Shown here: positions 1 to 13,200 of the stretch, piece by piece | Layout of the letters: every line of letters begins with the position of its first letter | How positions within the stretch are numbered: position 1 is the first letter of the stretch | Source of the DNA: Acanthaster planci | Taxonomy: Eukaryota > Echinodermata > Asteroidea > Valvatida > Acanthasteridae | Assembly (NCBI RefSeq): GCF_001949145.1 | Contig: NW_019091413.1 | Coordinates: forward strand, 1,126,315 to 1,190,314 | Reading direction: 5' to 3' | Length of the DNA stretch: 64,000 nucleotides | Position numbers and translations under genes: made by a program | Notes under the pieces: model-generated | What the model was told of the DNA's origin: nothing | What the model saw: only the letters and a program-made list of their open reading frames with translations | Databases searched by the model: none

Positions 1-1170
1 TACTCGCTTAAACACGCTCAGCCGACGTTCCATACATTCACCCCTTCACGGTCTGTTACCACAAGTCAACTGACTCGTGGAGACAGTATGAATAAAAAAA
101 AAAGGGGGGGGAGGAAGAAATATCAATCTTCCCACCACTAGCAACACTAATCCCAGTCCCTAGGTTGGTAGGAGATTTTGAACGGGCTCAATCTTGCAAT
201 TAAACAATTAACAAGAACTGCTCATTCATGAGGGAATATCAGTTCAGTCCAATGCAGTTCACACTTAGGATGAGCTCCAAGTGAACAATTACTTGTGCAA
301 ATGTCATCCTTTACAGCTAGACAGTTCCAATGGTGTTGACAGTTGTGATTTGGCTAACAGCAAACATGCACATTATAATTATTAGATTACTTATCACACA
401 CACAAAAACAGGCTTTAATGGACCGGGAATTCCAGAAACCTTGTTAAGAACTGTCCTTTAAAACACAACATTTTCTGTGTGAATGACAGACTTGAATATG
501 AAATACATGTACTTCCAAATGTGAATGTTTTGGAACACACTTTCCAGATTACTAAAAGTAGAAATGTACCATGTAAGTGGGTCTACATGAAACTAAAACA
601 TGAAGACACTGTTTGAACTGCATAATCTCAAAATATTTTCTCCGAATCTCATCAGCACAGCACAGCACTGCACTGCACAGCAGGCAGCCATGAGCAGTAA
701 GGTGTGATTTTCTTGTCAAAGAAATGATATCATGGGTGGTTGATTCCTATGGATGTACGCCACCTGAAAATTCTTAGCACCCCCCCAAAATGCAGAATTT
801 GAACGGTTGCAGAAAGAAGTGCTAGATTGCTTGCTTGCCATCTCCAGTCTTGGACTTTTGGTGGCGCTCTTTTTCTTTTCTGGTCTCAAGGGAGAGCATG
901 GTACAATGTACCCGACCTGATAGCATGGATGGTAATTCACTTTGGCTCTTGCGTCTGATTCCAAAGCAGAGGAATGCATTGCCGCCATACTTTCCAGGTC
1001 ATTATCTTTCATCGGTGGGACATGTTACTGACGTGTCTCATTGTAGGAGTCCATTATGCAGATATGCATAATTCCACAGCCTCATTTCATCTGATAGGAT
1101 TCAGGATGTGAAAACGAATCTGCTTAGAAAAATCAAATTCCTGTATTTTGCCAAAATGAATGATACTCAC
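1..1170. other. Noncoding sequence, probably intron of the coiled-coil gene
   Basis: No exon could be supported here. The exon at 1171-1260 ends in a minus-strand GT donor, so this stretch should be intron, with later exons beyond the left edge. A minus-strand open frame at 716-1012 contains a short basic, serine-rich patch, but no convincing splice borders or family resemblance were seen. A short CAGCA/CTGCA-rich simple repeat lies near 652-690. Confidence 0.4.
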
Positions 1171-1260
1171 ATCCACTTTGAGGTCATGCTTCTTCAGTTG
1201 ATCTAGCTGGTCGGTCAGTTGAGCGTTCTTTTCTTCATGTGAACGGATCAATGCCTCCAG
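1171..1260 (-). CDS. Coiled-coil gene, exon 4 of those found
   Basis: The 30 codons read LEALIRSHEEKNAQLTDQ and on to KKHDLKVD, a typical amphipathic heptad pattern. An AG acceptor lies at 1261-1262 (minus strand) and a GTGAGT donor follows position 1171. Phase is 0 at both ends. The reading is open only between these sites, and composition is clearly more GC-rich than the flanks. Confidence 0.75.
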
Positions 1261-4200
1261 CTGTCAATCAAAGCAAAACAGGGCATTTGCTTACCCCCCA
1301 TTGAACTGTACATTTATTGCTTTCATTTACACTATTGTGTGGCCCCTTGATATGTTTCTGCCACTAACTTCTCCACAATTGCAGGCTTGTAGCTTCAGCC
1401 CACTTATAACTGTCTAGTCATGGAAATGCAGCCAGCTGTTTTAAGAACTGTGCTAACAGTCACTTCACAAACTTCACGAGCTCAAATGCAATGTAAGAAG
1501 TCTCTGTTCAGAGAAGAGAGTGTTTGGTCTCTCTGTGCCAGTGGTGGAGCGGGGAGGGGGCCTGGGGGACACGTGCCCCCCTCTCCCCCACAAATTCCCG
1601 GTGCCCACCCCCTTGGAAAAAATGGATGAATGGATATTGAACAAGACTAACAAAAACTTGTCCCAAAAAACCACACCACTGAAAGCTGGTGCCCCCCATA
1701 AGATGCTGGTGCTCCTTTATGCCCCCACGAGTAAAATACTAGCTACACCACTACTCTATGGACAACTCCATGTTTCTCTTGAAATCAGCACTACCCTACT
1801 ACAAGTTCTTTTGTTTGTTTCTGTGTTGGTGTATTTGTTGGGCAATTTGTTTATTCTTTCTCAGCAATGACAACCTTAACATCCGCACTTGGTTTTTTTA
1901 TAAAGAGTGTTTTCCTTTATTCCACAGGTATCATAGGTATCAAGCTTTTATCCTTTATCCCCTCCAAGCAGGAACAAAAGAGGGCGTGTTTTGAAATCAA
2001 ATTGACAATTCTTTGGTACGCATCAACTGCACAGGCGTGCAGGTTTATGGGCGTTTGATGCAGAGCATGCCAAGTACGCGCAACAAATTTAGTCTGGATT
2101 GTACAGTCTTCGCGTGCACGCTGAATACAGCTCAGGGTGGATAGTTTCAAGTCTTATTTTGTCACGTCTCCCCTCCCCCCGAAACCCACACAGTGATTCA
2201 GCACAGGGCTATCTCTTCACTTCACGGGCATGCTCCTCACTAGATATGAATAAATGGTCGGTAGAGATTCCTAATTCACATCCGAAGCTTATGAATACTT
2301 CAGAGATTTGAAAGATTCTGTTAGATGAACGAGCAAAGTAGAAGTGACAATGTTTATTGTCAAGATGTCACGAAAAACGATGCTTGCGAGTACTCAGAAT
2401 TCCATTTACGGTTACTACAAAGGAATTATTCCCTATTTACAAGTTGCCGTGTGTTCAACAAATTGCATTACTGTGAGAGGTTCATTTCCCAGCAGTACTG
2501 GGCTGTATCACGCACCTGTAGACTACAAGTAACTCTTCTGATATGACAAGTGTGTATGTACAAGATGTTATCAATCACAATAGCCACCGCACAGGTAGCG
2601 GCCCGAGTAGATTATGCCAATAATAGGTCTTTCTGCCTGTACTTCTGACGCCAGCCGGCATGATGCATGATACCCAATTCAGCGGTGGGGAGGAGGAGGC
2701 AGGGGGAAGGTGAAGTCTTTAGAATGTTAAGCAATAATTTGATTAAGAGTCAGCTGTCTTTGTGCCTTGTACTTTTGCTCAAAAGGTCATGTCAGATTTT
2801 GGGCTCAAATGGAATTAACATTGACAGATGCAGATGAGCTTTGAGGGCTTGGGCCACTGAGCGCTGCCTCATGAGTAGCATCTGCATTATCTCGCCAACT
2901 GTTACACTATCCCCCCTGACGAGATCTCTGCATTAATTAAGAATATGACCCGTTCTAGGATGGTTGTCATAAATCACCTGGGGACGTTATCGCCATTACG
3001 GATTCAGCCCTAACTGACGCATGCCTGCGCTGATAAGCTATCGCCTGATCTAAGCGTTAATTACAGGTAGATCCCCGGCCGTGCACTTTTCTCTTGTCAT
3101 CTTCCTTTCTCCATCTCCCCTCTTGTCCCCCCCTCTCTCTCAAACACTCTTCTCTTGTTCTCTTCGTTCTTCCTCCTTGTGTCTTCATCTGAACATGACC
3201 AAGGGGCCCCGGAAAAACTTGATGCTGAAGTATTAAAGAGCAAGGGGAAGGGCTTTTAACAGAAAAAAAGGCAAGAAAATTAAACAGATAGAGGGGGCAA
3301 TATTACGGGCACTCTGGTTCAATAAGTGTTAATGGGGACACTCCACGCTCTCTGGCAAGATGGCAAGTGGATAAAAGCAACGCGGCAATTATCACACCAT
3401 CACACTGGACACAAGTTACTCACAGAAATCTACTGGCGATGAAGAGGGCTGCCTGCTTGTCATTAACTATTACATGTTTTGCATGCTCGCGCGCAATGTT
3501 TTGATTTCTGGTGAAGTCCATGCACACAAGTGCTTCTGAACAGGACTTTATCATTTTCAGCGTGTTCTGTGGTTTCTATTAAATCAGGGGATAATAATGG
3601 ACATGTTACCCCTATACAGTCCTATGCATTAATTTCATCGTATAAGTTTGCCATCATAATGTAAAGTACAGGAACAAGTATCTGACTATGCACAAATTTT
3701 ACAGAAAATCCTCTGTATTTTTTAACACTGACTAAACAATCTCTTTGCACTGTTCAAATTCATTTTAAAATTGCACTTTTTTTGAACAGATGAAGTGTCT
3801 CTTCAATCAAACATTCAGAGTACAGAAAATTTCCAAGGTTGGTGAGGTATTCGTGATTTTCCCTCATGAACTGAAAATGAGTTATTCGGTAGTTTACAAA
3901 TCCTATCTGGAGGAGGGGCTTGTGGTCGGGAGGCGGAAGACTTCCAACACCACACCAACTCTAACATTCTTCTTGTGTATTACGATGTCGGGATTCAATG
4001 AAACTGAAGCATATTGATCTACATGCTGTTGACGCCAATCCAGACATAATTGTCATGACGCATCCTCACTGATGGCCAACTCAGCATTTTTATAACTCCT
4101 TTCCAAATCAATCAGAGCCCCCACCCACATCTTACACTATCCCCTCACTTCTAATTGAATACCAGGACAAAGCTTTTGACCAGGCACAGAAAAAAAAGAA

Positions 4201-7200
4201 GGTAAGAAAAGTTCATCACCTGCTTAATAAGTTCAGGTCACCTCCACATGCACTTGTTAAGGCCACAGACACACATGTACATGTAACTGAGTTCCTAATA
4301 AGACTAGAGGAGGGCTGGCTCAGCTGTTTAATGATGGTATATCCTGTGCGTAGCTACGACCTGTAAGTCATTGGCTAATAGCCGGTCAGAGAACCGGCCA
4401 AGCACACCTGGATGTTTGCAGAGAGCCTGGGAGCACTCCTGGATGTTAAACCCTGCAGTCTGCATTTGAAGGAGCCCCAAGACAGTTCCCCTGCATGGCT
4501 ACCAATCCCGCAGATGAACACCAATTTGGAGAACAAATTTGGGAAAACAACAGTGGAAATTTTCAGACTGGGATGTTGGGGTAGGGGTTTACTGTAGAGT
4601 ATAACAGCACTGCAATTAGGAGTGTTTGTTTTTCGGAAAAGTGCACTTTTCTCTGCTGATTATCAACGGACTCACCATCCATAAGGCTTCTGAAGCAGAA
4701 CAAGGAAATGAATCAAAAATCATGAACTGCTGCTGACGACAAAAACAAAACAAACCAAAAAGCCCCCTAAAAGTCAAGTATCAGCAAAAACCGTCTTGAG
4801 CAATGTGCACAGACCACTATCAACACAACCCTCTAGATTCAAATTACATTTGTCAATATGCCTATTGACAGGTGACAACTTCAACCCCAAAAATGCACCC
4901 TCTGCTTGCACGCGGTGACCCAATGAAGTGCAGTCTTCGGCAGCCAAGCCAAAAGTTCCAAACTTGCTTGGCTTGTAAAATAATCTCTTGTTATCAAGAC
5001 TCAGCTTTTTGTCTAGGCTAGGCTAGCCTGAGCTCCCAGCATCATCTGCAGAATGGAAAGTGCAAAGCCAGTGGAGTTGTTCATCTTCGATCAACAGCCT
5101 CAACAAGCGTCAATTTGACCGAGTGCTAGTGGTCCCAGGAAGCACTAGTCAATGTTTGCTTATCACTTCTGTTGCAAATTTTCTCTGGGAGGTGAGAGTT
5201 TTTTGGACCATTTTTTTTTCTCTGTCTACCCTCCCTCCCTCTCTTTACCTTTTCTCCTTTTCCTTCTTTCTTCCGGATGAGCCTGTGTGCGCGGGGAGGC
5301 AACGTTAATGAAGCGGTGCTTGAGGGTAGAGGAAGAAGGCCGGTTATGAGAGGGGAATGAGGGATGAGACTTTAAGAGACAGACACACAAATGATGAACG
5401 GATGAAAAAAAGGGCTCAAAAGTGTAATACTTCAAAGTGCTTTTCATGGGAAATAGGTATGCATGAATTCATGGACATGTCACATTTGTGGCACTGTGGC
5501 ACCAGTGTCTTTGAATCAATGTATTTAGACACTCAAGAAAAGGACAAGCATTTGAAGTTTATAAAAGAATTTATCAAAATGACCAAATCTTGTCAACACT
5601 ATACAGTGGAAGGTACCGTGTGAGTTCAGAGGTGTGTGTGTGATATCATGATATGATTGTAATACAGAGGACCATTTTTTTTAAAAATAATAACATCCAT
5701 TTAAACAGGACACCAGAATCAAAGATATCCTTTTCTGCTTTTGACTGAGTTTGGAAGCATATTTGACAGGGAAGATAGTCACTGTATAAGAATATAAGAG
5801 TGGAACACAATCCCAAGGAAAGTGTTCAACAAGATTTTAAAAAGTCAGGCAAAAAACCAAGAGGAATTCGGGACAAATTTCATGTTCAGTCAGGCCAATT
5901 ACAAAAACTTTTCAAGTTAGATTAACATGACTGCTAATAGTAACAAGAAACAACCTTTTTACAAGCTTCTGAGAGCAACGTATATCTTTTTATACAATTA
6001 AGCTTTTGTGACTATTACAACATCTGTACCCAGTTTAAACAAGTTGACAATATTCATGCACAGACAACCAACAGTTAATTGTCAGTCATCACCATTTTGC
6101 TTTGATAAAAAGAACACACACCTGTTGCATCTGTGACTCAAAGAAAGAACTATATATAAAGAAGTTAACAACGTTTACCAAGGACTGTCTGTAAGTGGGC
6201 TCCTAATGGTAATTCAACCACTGTGTCAGTGTTCAATGTAACCTCTGCTCAGTGTTGCAGAGTTTATGAAGTCTGAGGGCCTGAGAATGACATACAGGCC
6301 CACGCAGACAAAACAATAAAAAAGAAGGAGAGAATCTGGCAGCTAATTAGAAGGCTGAGGTGACCTCGGCAGGGCAAAGATCAAAGGATAAGAGCCCTTG
6401 TGTGGCACTGGTTGCTGATTGCCAATCAGGACAGAGGGGGGAGCCTCAGACGAGCTGTAAACAGTCTTTGTCTGGTGGCTGTCCCATTAACCACAATGAG
6501 TTCCACATCTGTTTAGTTTACATAATAATAACCAGCCGGCCATACCAGTCATCATCAGTCTTTTGGGGAAATGGGGACTGCCATAAAAGAGTGCGCAGTC
6601 CCACTAGACTGGTCTGGAATTCTTTTTTTCCTGAGTTTTGTTTTGGGGGAGGCTGTGGGGCAAGGCCATCTGGGGCATTATCACAGAGAAAAGAAACAGA
6701 AAGATGTGAGACATGAAGGATCCTTATGGATCCTATTATCCAGGCTAAGTGATTAACACTGCAGGAGGGACATTAGAGTCTTCTAATTAAAACACCAGCC
6801 AAGGCCACCTTTGCAACATGAAAGCTGTTAGGATTAGAATGGATGTGAAACAGGTAGTATTACACTTTAATACAGTCTTCCACAAGGCCTGGCTATCAGC
6901 AACAACCCAGAAAGTATATGAAGTCTTTCCATTTTTTTATTATTATAAAGAGTCATTCAGATGAACTCTGGAAAACTCTGATTGAACCCAGACTTGAAAA
7001 CCAGCTGAGTGGGTCCCAATAAATAACAGTAATGTTTTTAAAAGACCCCCCCATAGAGGAAAAAGAAGTGATATTTTATTTTTCTTCCAACACATGCAAG
7101 AATTTTATTGGATGAAGAACTCAAAACATAAAATCTGAGCCATTAAATGCCTTGCCATGGTTCCTGGAGATCAAATGAGTCTATTGTGCATGTCACTGTG

Positions 7201-10200
7201 AACATGGTACCGGTATTTTTGACAAGTACACGTACATGTACATTTATGTATTCTGACTTGCTGAGTTCTGACCAGGATATTTTGACTGCAGCAAATACTT
7301 CAGTCATAAAAAACCAGGAAATTATTTTTCACCATAAAATTCACACTCATGCTGAAGCTATGATAAACTTTTATTATTTACAAAATCAGTCAGGGTGAAG
7401 TAGATCTTTATGTTAATGTGTTATTGAAATACATGCCCATAAGTTGGATGCTGAAACCTAAAAGTGGCATGACAGCCAAACAGCTTCCTATCATGGAGCT
7501 GAGCAGTAAAAAAGAGTGGCTCAATATTAACAACAGAGGGCGCTTCAGTGATATGGCAAGGCAACTGACCTCTGCAAAGTTTCAGAACCATGTGGTCATG
7601 GGTCATATCTTCTCCAGATGGACAACTTAGGTAGTGTCACAGTACACCATTGGTAAAATCCCCCAAATCAAACTACCATATAATGCTAAAATATCTTACT
7701 TGAAAGAAAGTACATAACAACCTCAATCAGCCTGGTGGATATTTCCGTCCAGAATGTTGTAGTTTTCGAGAAAACAGACTGTTTGTTCTCTTTTTTATAA
7801 GAGTTCATTCCACTTAACACATCACATTCTTTAACAGGTGCCAATTTTCTTGTGTGTAGTGAATGCAGATTTGGGAATCTCCTAAAATCAGCTAAAAAAA
7901 TACAACTACAAAAATTCACCAAACACACTGTAAACTGAAAGTATAGGAAACTGAGCCTGAATGAAGGTAGAAATAAATTGGATCAGCGTGAAGTTGAATT
8001 TTATTTAAGGAAAGGATTTTCTTAACATGAAAACTTTGCAAGTTCCAGATCACCTTTAACGCATAATGGTATGGTCCAAATAAGGTGGCTGTTTCCGTGT
8101 TGCCTGGTGAAAAGATTTTCGTCAACAAAAGTCCGATTTCCACACGTTAAACCTCCCATGTTTCGAGACATAATTGTGACTGGCTCTAGTAAAATGGGTA
8201 ATAAGTTGCCAGATTCAGGTTATCAGTTTTTGATATGGCTGGATTCAGCACATGAAAAGCTACAACTTGATTTGTGAATGACCCCTGTTGTGCACTGTGT
8301 TCAAAAGATATTTAGGCATTTGCATATCTACATTTTCGGATTCAATAAAAGCACTTTTTGAGAAAAAGCTCAGAAAGTGTAGCACTTGGAAACACAATGC
8401 TATGTAGGATTTCCTACTGAATGATCCATTTTGCATCTTTATTCATCAGTATCCATGTTTGTAGTCACAAATTCTGAATACATAAATGTTATACAAGCTA
8501 ACAGGGGAAAAACACCAAATCACATTTCTGAAGACATTTTGCCCTCTCCTAATAGAACAGGCCATAACATATTTTAGAATTGCGTGACTTATTACCCTTT
8601 TTTGCAGAGGGGGTCACAATTTCCTCTATGCTTACAATAATTATTTGATCAACTAATAATAAAGTTTTGAGACTTTCGTTGACAAGTACACAGACATGAA
8701 AGTGTGGTCATTAGGGATGATCATGTGTGCATGTGTGTTATCAAATAGGCTCTACTCATTTCAGTATCACGGACACAAGTCGACTGCTTTCCTAGATGAA
8801 TTTTTTCATGAATCCACAATGCTACATTGTCGAGGAGGCGCATTACTCCAAAAATTCACCGATTATTCCTGGTCGTTGAAAACTGCTCCTCCTTCAAACA
8901 GATTAAGTCATGACTAATGTATATTTTACACATAATGACTTGATGTGCAAAATGTGTTTTTCACATGTCCATGCAATATCACCCCTAGCCTAAAGTGACA
9001 CACCACCCAAAGGTGTAAAAATTATGCCATTCCCAACATTACAACAGTCAACAACTTAAAATTCAATGTCACAGAAGTACACTGCAAATGTACGCCAAAC
9101 AAGCTTAATAATCTACATATACCTCACAACAGGAGTATTGAAGACTGAAGAAATGTTTTCTGTAAGCTGAAGACAGCCGTTTTCACAGACCATCCAGCTT
9201 TATTCATTTGACCAACCCAAGTAACTTTTCTCAATTAATTCTTTTCACCCACCCCCCCCTCAATAAATTCTTGAGTGTGCAGCTAGCCTCCAAATGGCGC
9301 CACAAAGTATAATATATCACATGCACATTATTCTTTAATGGCATGTGCAGTCTGGGTATTTCATTCCCTCTCTTTTTTATTAGCCCAGGGCCAGCAAGTG
9401 CCTGGTTCCTACGGACACTTTCCCCACTTTCTTTTTTACTCTCAGTCTCACTGGCAACCTGGCAGTTCAAAGACCTCCATTATTATCTCAGGGACTATGT
9501 GATAAGCACATTTTTGTAACGATTTATAGCAAATCCCAAGGATTTTTGTTTGTTTGTTAATAGCTTGAGCTGTGATTCATTAGGTCCAAGCCTCAATGAA
9601 GATCTCATAATGACCACCATCACACCTGAGTTTTCCTTCCTTTCTCTCTTTCTGTCCTTCCTTTTTTTTTTAATCACCCAGTCAGAGAATTGAAACTAAT
9701 TCCCGGCTGACCTTGCGGTACCCTGCAAGGCTGCCAGGCTAAGGCGAAAGCCTCAGTCCTCAAAATAATGGATTTTCTGTGTGCTTGTATTCTATGAAGA
9801 ATGAGTTGTAAATACTGTTCATGTTCTTAAGACATGATTAAGAAATAGACTGCTGAGCTCTCGAAACTGCCCTCCTGTCCTGCTTCTCAAATCAATTGAG
9901 TGAGCCTTGGTGGGGGGGGGTAAGCTGGGGAGGAGTTGGGATGTTCAACTTCAAGCCCTCCCCTTCCATTAAAGGAGCATCCTCCCAGTACCCTAAGCTA
10001 AAACCTGTAAACAGTCATTACTGAGAACAGCTTCACACAATCAATTCAGTCGGTGGTTGAAAAAAATGTTCAGCGGAATAAATATTTGTTAATAAGTTAC
10101 TGATGCCAGTAGGCTTCCATTTTTTACATCCTACCACTATTATGACTGGATGTATCGACTTAAGCCTGACACTTGCTGGGCTAGCCTCTCTAGCCTACAG

Positions 10201-13200
10201 AGTTACATTTCACTAGGTTCACAGAAAACTATACAAGAAAACTTGCACCCGTGGGACAGAGGTGGGGTACTGGTAGAGACAAAAATTAAAATCCTTCTCC
10301 ATGATTGCCCAACCAAACTTACTGTCGCACTGGAACCCCTAAGTTTCCAGTAATTTTGTTACGCTGACTTGACAGATTACAACGTGAAACTATCAGGAAA
10401 CTTTGGGGTCATCTCCTCCCTATCCACATTGTTACACTAATGAACCAAGGGGACAATAGCCCCCCCAAATAAAAATGGGGGCAACTGAAAGAGAGGTCAT
10501 TTGAGAGGGGGACAAAAAATATGTAATTTCCCTTCCTTCCAAAAGTGTGCAAAAAGCCCCCAAATTCAGCCTCACCCTTCAGAAATGCCAGAAAAGGTAC
10601 CATACAGAAACACCAAAATTCTTAGGACCCTCTGAAAAAAACCTGTTCCCCCTTTTGGAAAATTGGGTTCTGAATCCACCTGTGCATCCAAATACTTGGG
10701 AAAAGATCCAAATTGAAATGTGTGCATCTGGACAACATCTAATAATAACTTTGTATGTCAGTGTTGAGTCGGAAGCCTCCACAACACTCATATTCTTCAT
10801 TTTGACAGTGCTACTTGAAACTTTTCAAAGGAGACTTAAAAGTCATCCCTTTATTTTCAAAAGAACCAGTGTGAACTTTTCATCAGAGAGAATGAAAAAA
10901 AAGAAGAAAAAAAAAGATTGCACTAGTGATTTCTCAGCTGAAATCTGTTTTAACGAACCACTGAGAACAAATATCGTCAAAGCAGACAGGGGCTATGCAG
11001 ATGTAGAGAATGGGGAAAGGAGCTTATTGGTCCCCCTGGAACCACTCTGAGGCTAACTAAAGACTTCTTTCTTTGCTTCAGCTGCTTGGTGGAGGGGCCC
11101 TCCTGGACCCCAATGCACACATCCCATCATTTATTGCTATTATTCCAGTTCCAGGGGAATTTTCGCCGGCTGCTGGTTCTGTCCATCTTAATGAACGTGG
11201 GCAAGCGAGGTTCGGTGAAAACAGAACAAGTAATGATCTGCAATGTGCCCCACTGGGACTGACCGGATGATGGAGAAAAGGTTTAAATAAGGAGTTTGCT
11301 TTCGTTTATGAGAGCTGAGGGAGAGCCATGCCCTTGGAAGTTTGAATTAAAACTCAGAAGTTACACGAACGTGTAGTTGGAATTGAGGACTAGGTGAGAC
11401 TTTTTACTTTAAGCGTGTTGAAGACTGTTGAAGTCCACTTCAAGTCCTTTTACAAGTCCAGTCAAGTTTCAAAAGGCCAGTCAAAAGTAATTAAAAGAGT
11501 GAGCAAAGAAAAAGAAATGCTTTTGTCACAGATCATTTCAAAGCCTGTAACTTAACTAGTGTGACTGGATGGATGGCTTTGAACTTGCGAGGACTTATAA
11601 TGGACTCCATCACAAACTGGTTGCTTGAATCCTGTATTACTGTACAAAACCATTCAGTGAAGTGGGTTTCTGCATGCTGGAAGCAAAAAACAGGGTACAT
11701 GTACACATACACGATAAACTTATATGTTTGCGAACGTCCTAATGCCATTAGCATAAGGGTTCAAGCAATCCTCATAAAACACAGCATGCGTGTACACAGG
11801 GAAACAACCCCACCATTATTACTCTGTCCTTGCAACATTTTTCCCATGCCATGTCTTGCAAATATTTTGATACCAATCCTATAATAATTTGATCGACCAT
11901 TTTTGTAAAGTGCTACATTTTTGGGCAGGCTGGAGAAAAATGACGGTGTATATCCGTTACATGTACATGTACATGTAGAGTGAATTACAAATGTTAATGA
12001 CTGAATTAAAAATTTGGAAGATGTTCTCATAATACAGCAGAGGTGCAAGGGCTTTGGGATAAGATCTCTATTGGACTTGAAGTATTTGGGTATGCAGTGC
12101 AAATTCAGCAATGACTTGCCATAAAATGGCAGGAAAGGCGAAGCCTGCTTACATGCCACATGACATTTACCACCCCACTGTGTCACCCTAGTATCACAGG
12201 CTCTTGCTAATCCCCTCTATCAAAATCAAGAAATTAAGATCTTGTCCCTAAGGATCCTTCTGAGTCCTGGCCCAGCTAAGGAAGAAGAGAAGAAAGAGAG
12301 TTCCAGCGTGCTGGACGGCATAATTAAAAATCCAGCGGAAATCTACATCACAAATCCCACTCTTCCCTTGGCCAGTTTGACTCTGACAAGTTTCTGCATG
12401 CTGACAGGACTTTGGCCGACTGCAGCTTCCCTTTCTGAGGATTTAAGCACCGATTAGCGGGCAGGAAAAAGAGATAATGCAATTAATATGCTCTGTAAAT
12501 TGCATTAAATGCTGTGTCTTGAAAAATTCAGTGGAACAATAGGAAAAGAAAGGCATTGAGGCAAAAAAAGAAAGGATGGGATTAATGAGCTTAATTATCT
12601 TTTAGTGTGCACTAAGCAGGTATAAATCTTTCTATTTTGGTAGTTCATGGTAACAAAACATGGCATTCGGTACTTGGTTGCCCTGGAAAAAATGATCAGG
12701 GTTCTTTAATATACGGACAGCAGTGCTGACTCCTTTGACAGAACTAGCATTATTTACTGCTGTTCTTTCTCTAGAGATCTGTATTATGTCATATTTTCAT
12801 GACTTCTGGCAAAATGGAATATTCAAGTTTGAAAGTACAGGGCCTACCACCAACCAAATGTAACAATGCATACATGTAGGTCATACCTAGGGAATGGATC
12901 ACATTTAATTTACCATCATATGTTGGAAAGCTCTTCATCTTCAGGTTAGAATTAACTAGACAAAAGGGTAGAAAGTTTAAAAAGAAATCTGACTGAGGTT
13001 TTTTAGGTGGGGGGGGGGGTTGAATTGGACCAGTGCCTAAATGCATTCGATACGAGAAATGGACACATTAGCTAGAGTCTGAAACAGTTATAAAGGCAAG
13101 TAATGCAATCAACTCCTGTTACAAAGAGCACTGTTAATGACAAACCACTATTATAAAGAGCAACTGCTTAGGATCCCAATCCTCCCCGTTTTTCTTTATT

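Noticed and set aside
716-1012. Further exon of the coiled-coil gene (minus strand)
   Set aside because: Contains a basic serine-rich patch, but no acceptor/donor pair in the right phase was convincing and there are no heptads.
10547-11050. Protein of 167 residues on the plus strand
   Set aside because: Runs through an A-rich stretch coding poly-lysine, lacks splice context and resembles no family; likely a chance open frame in an intron.
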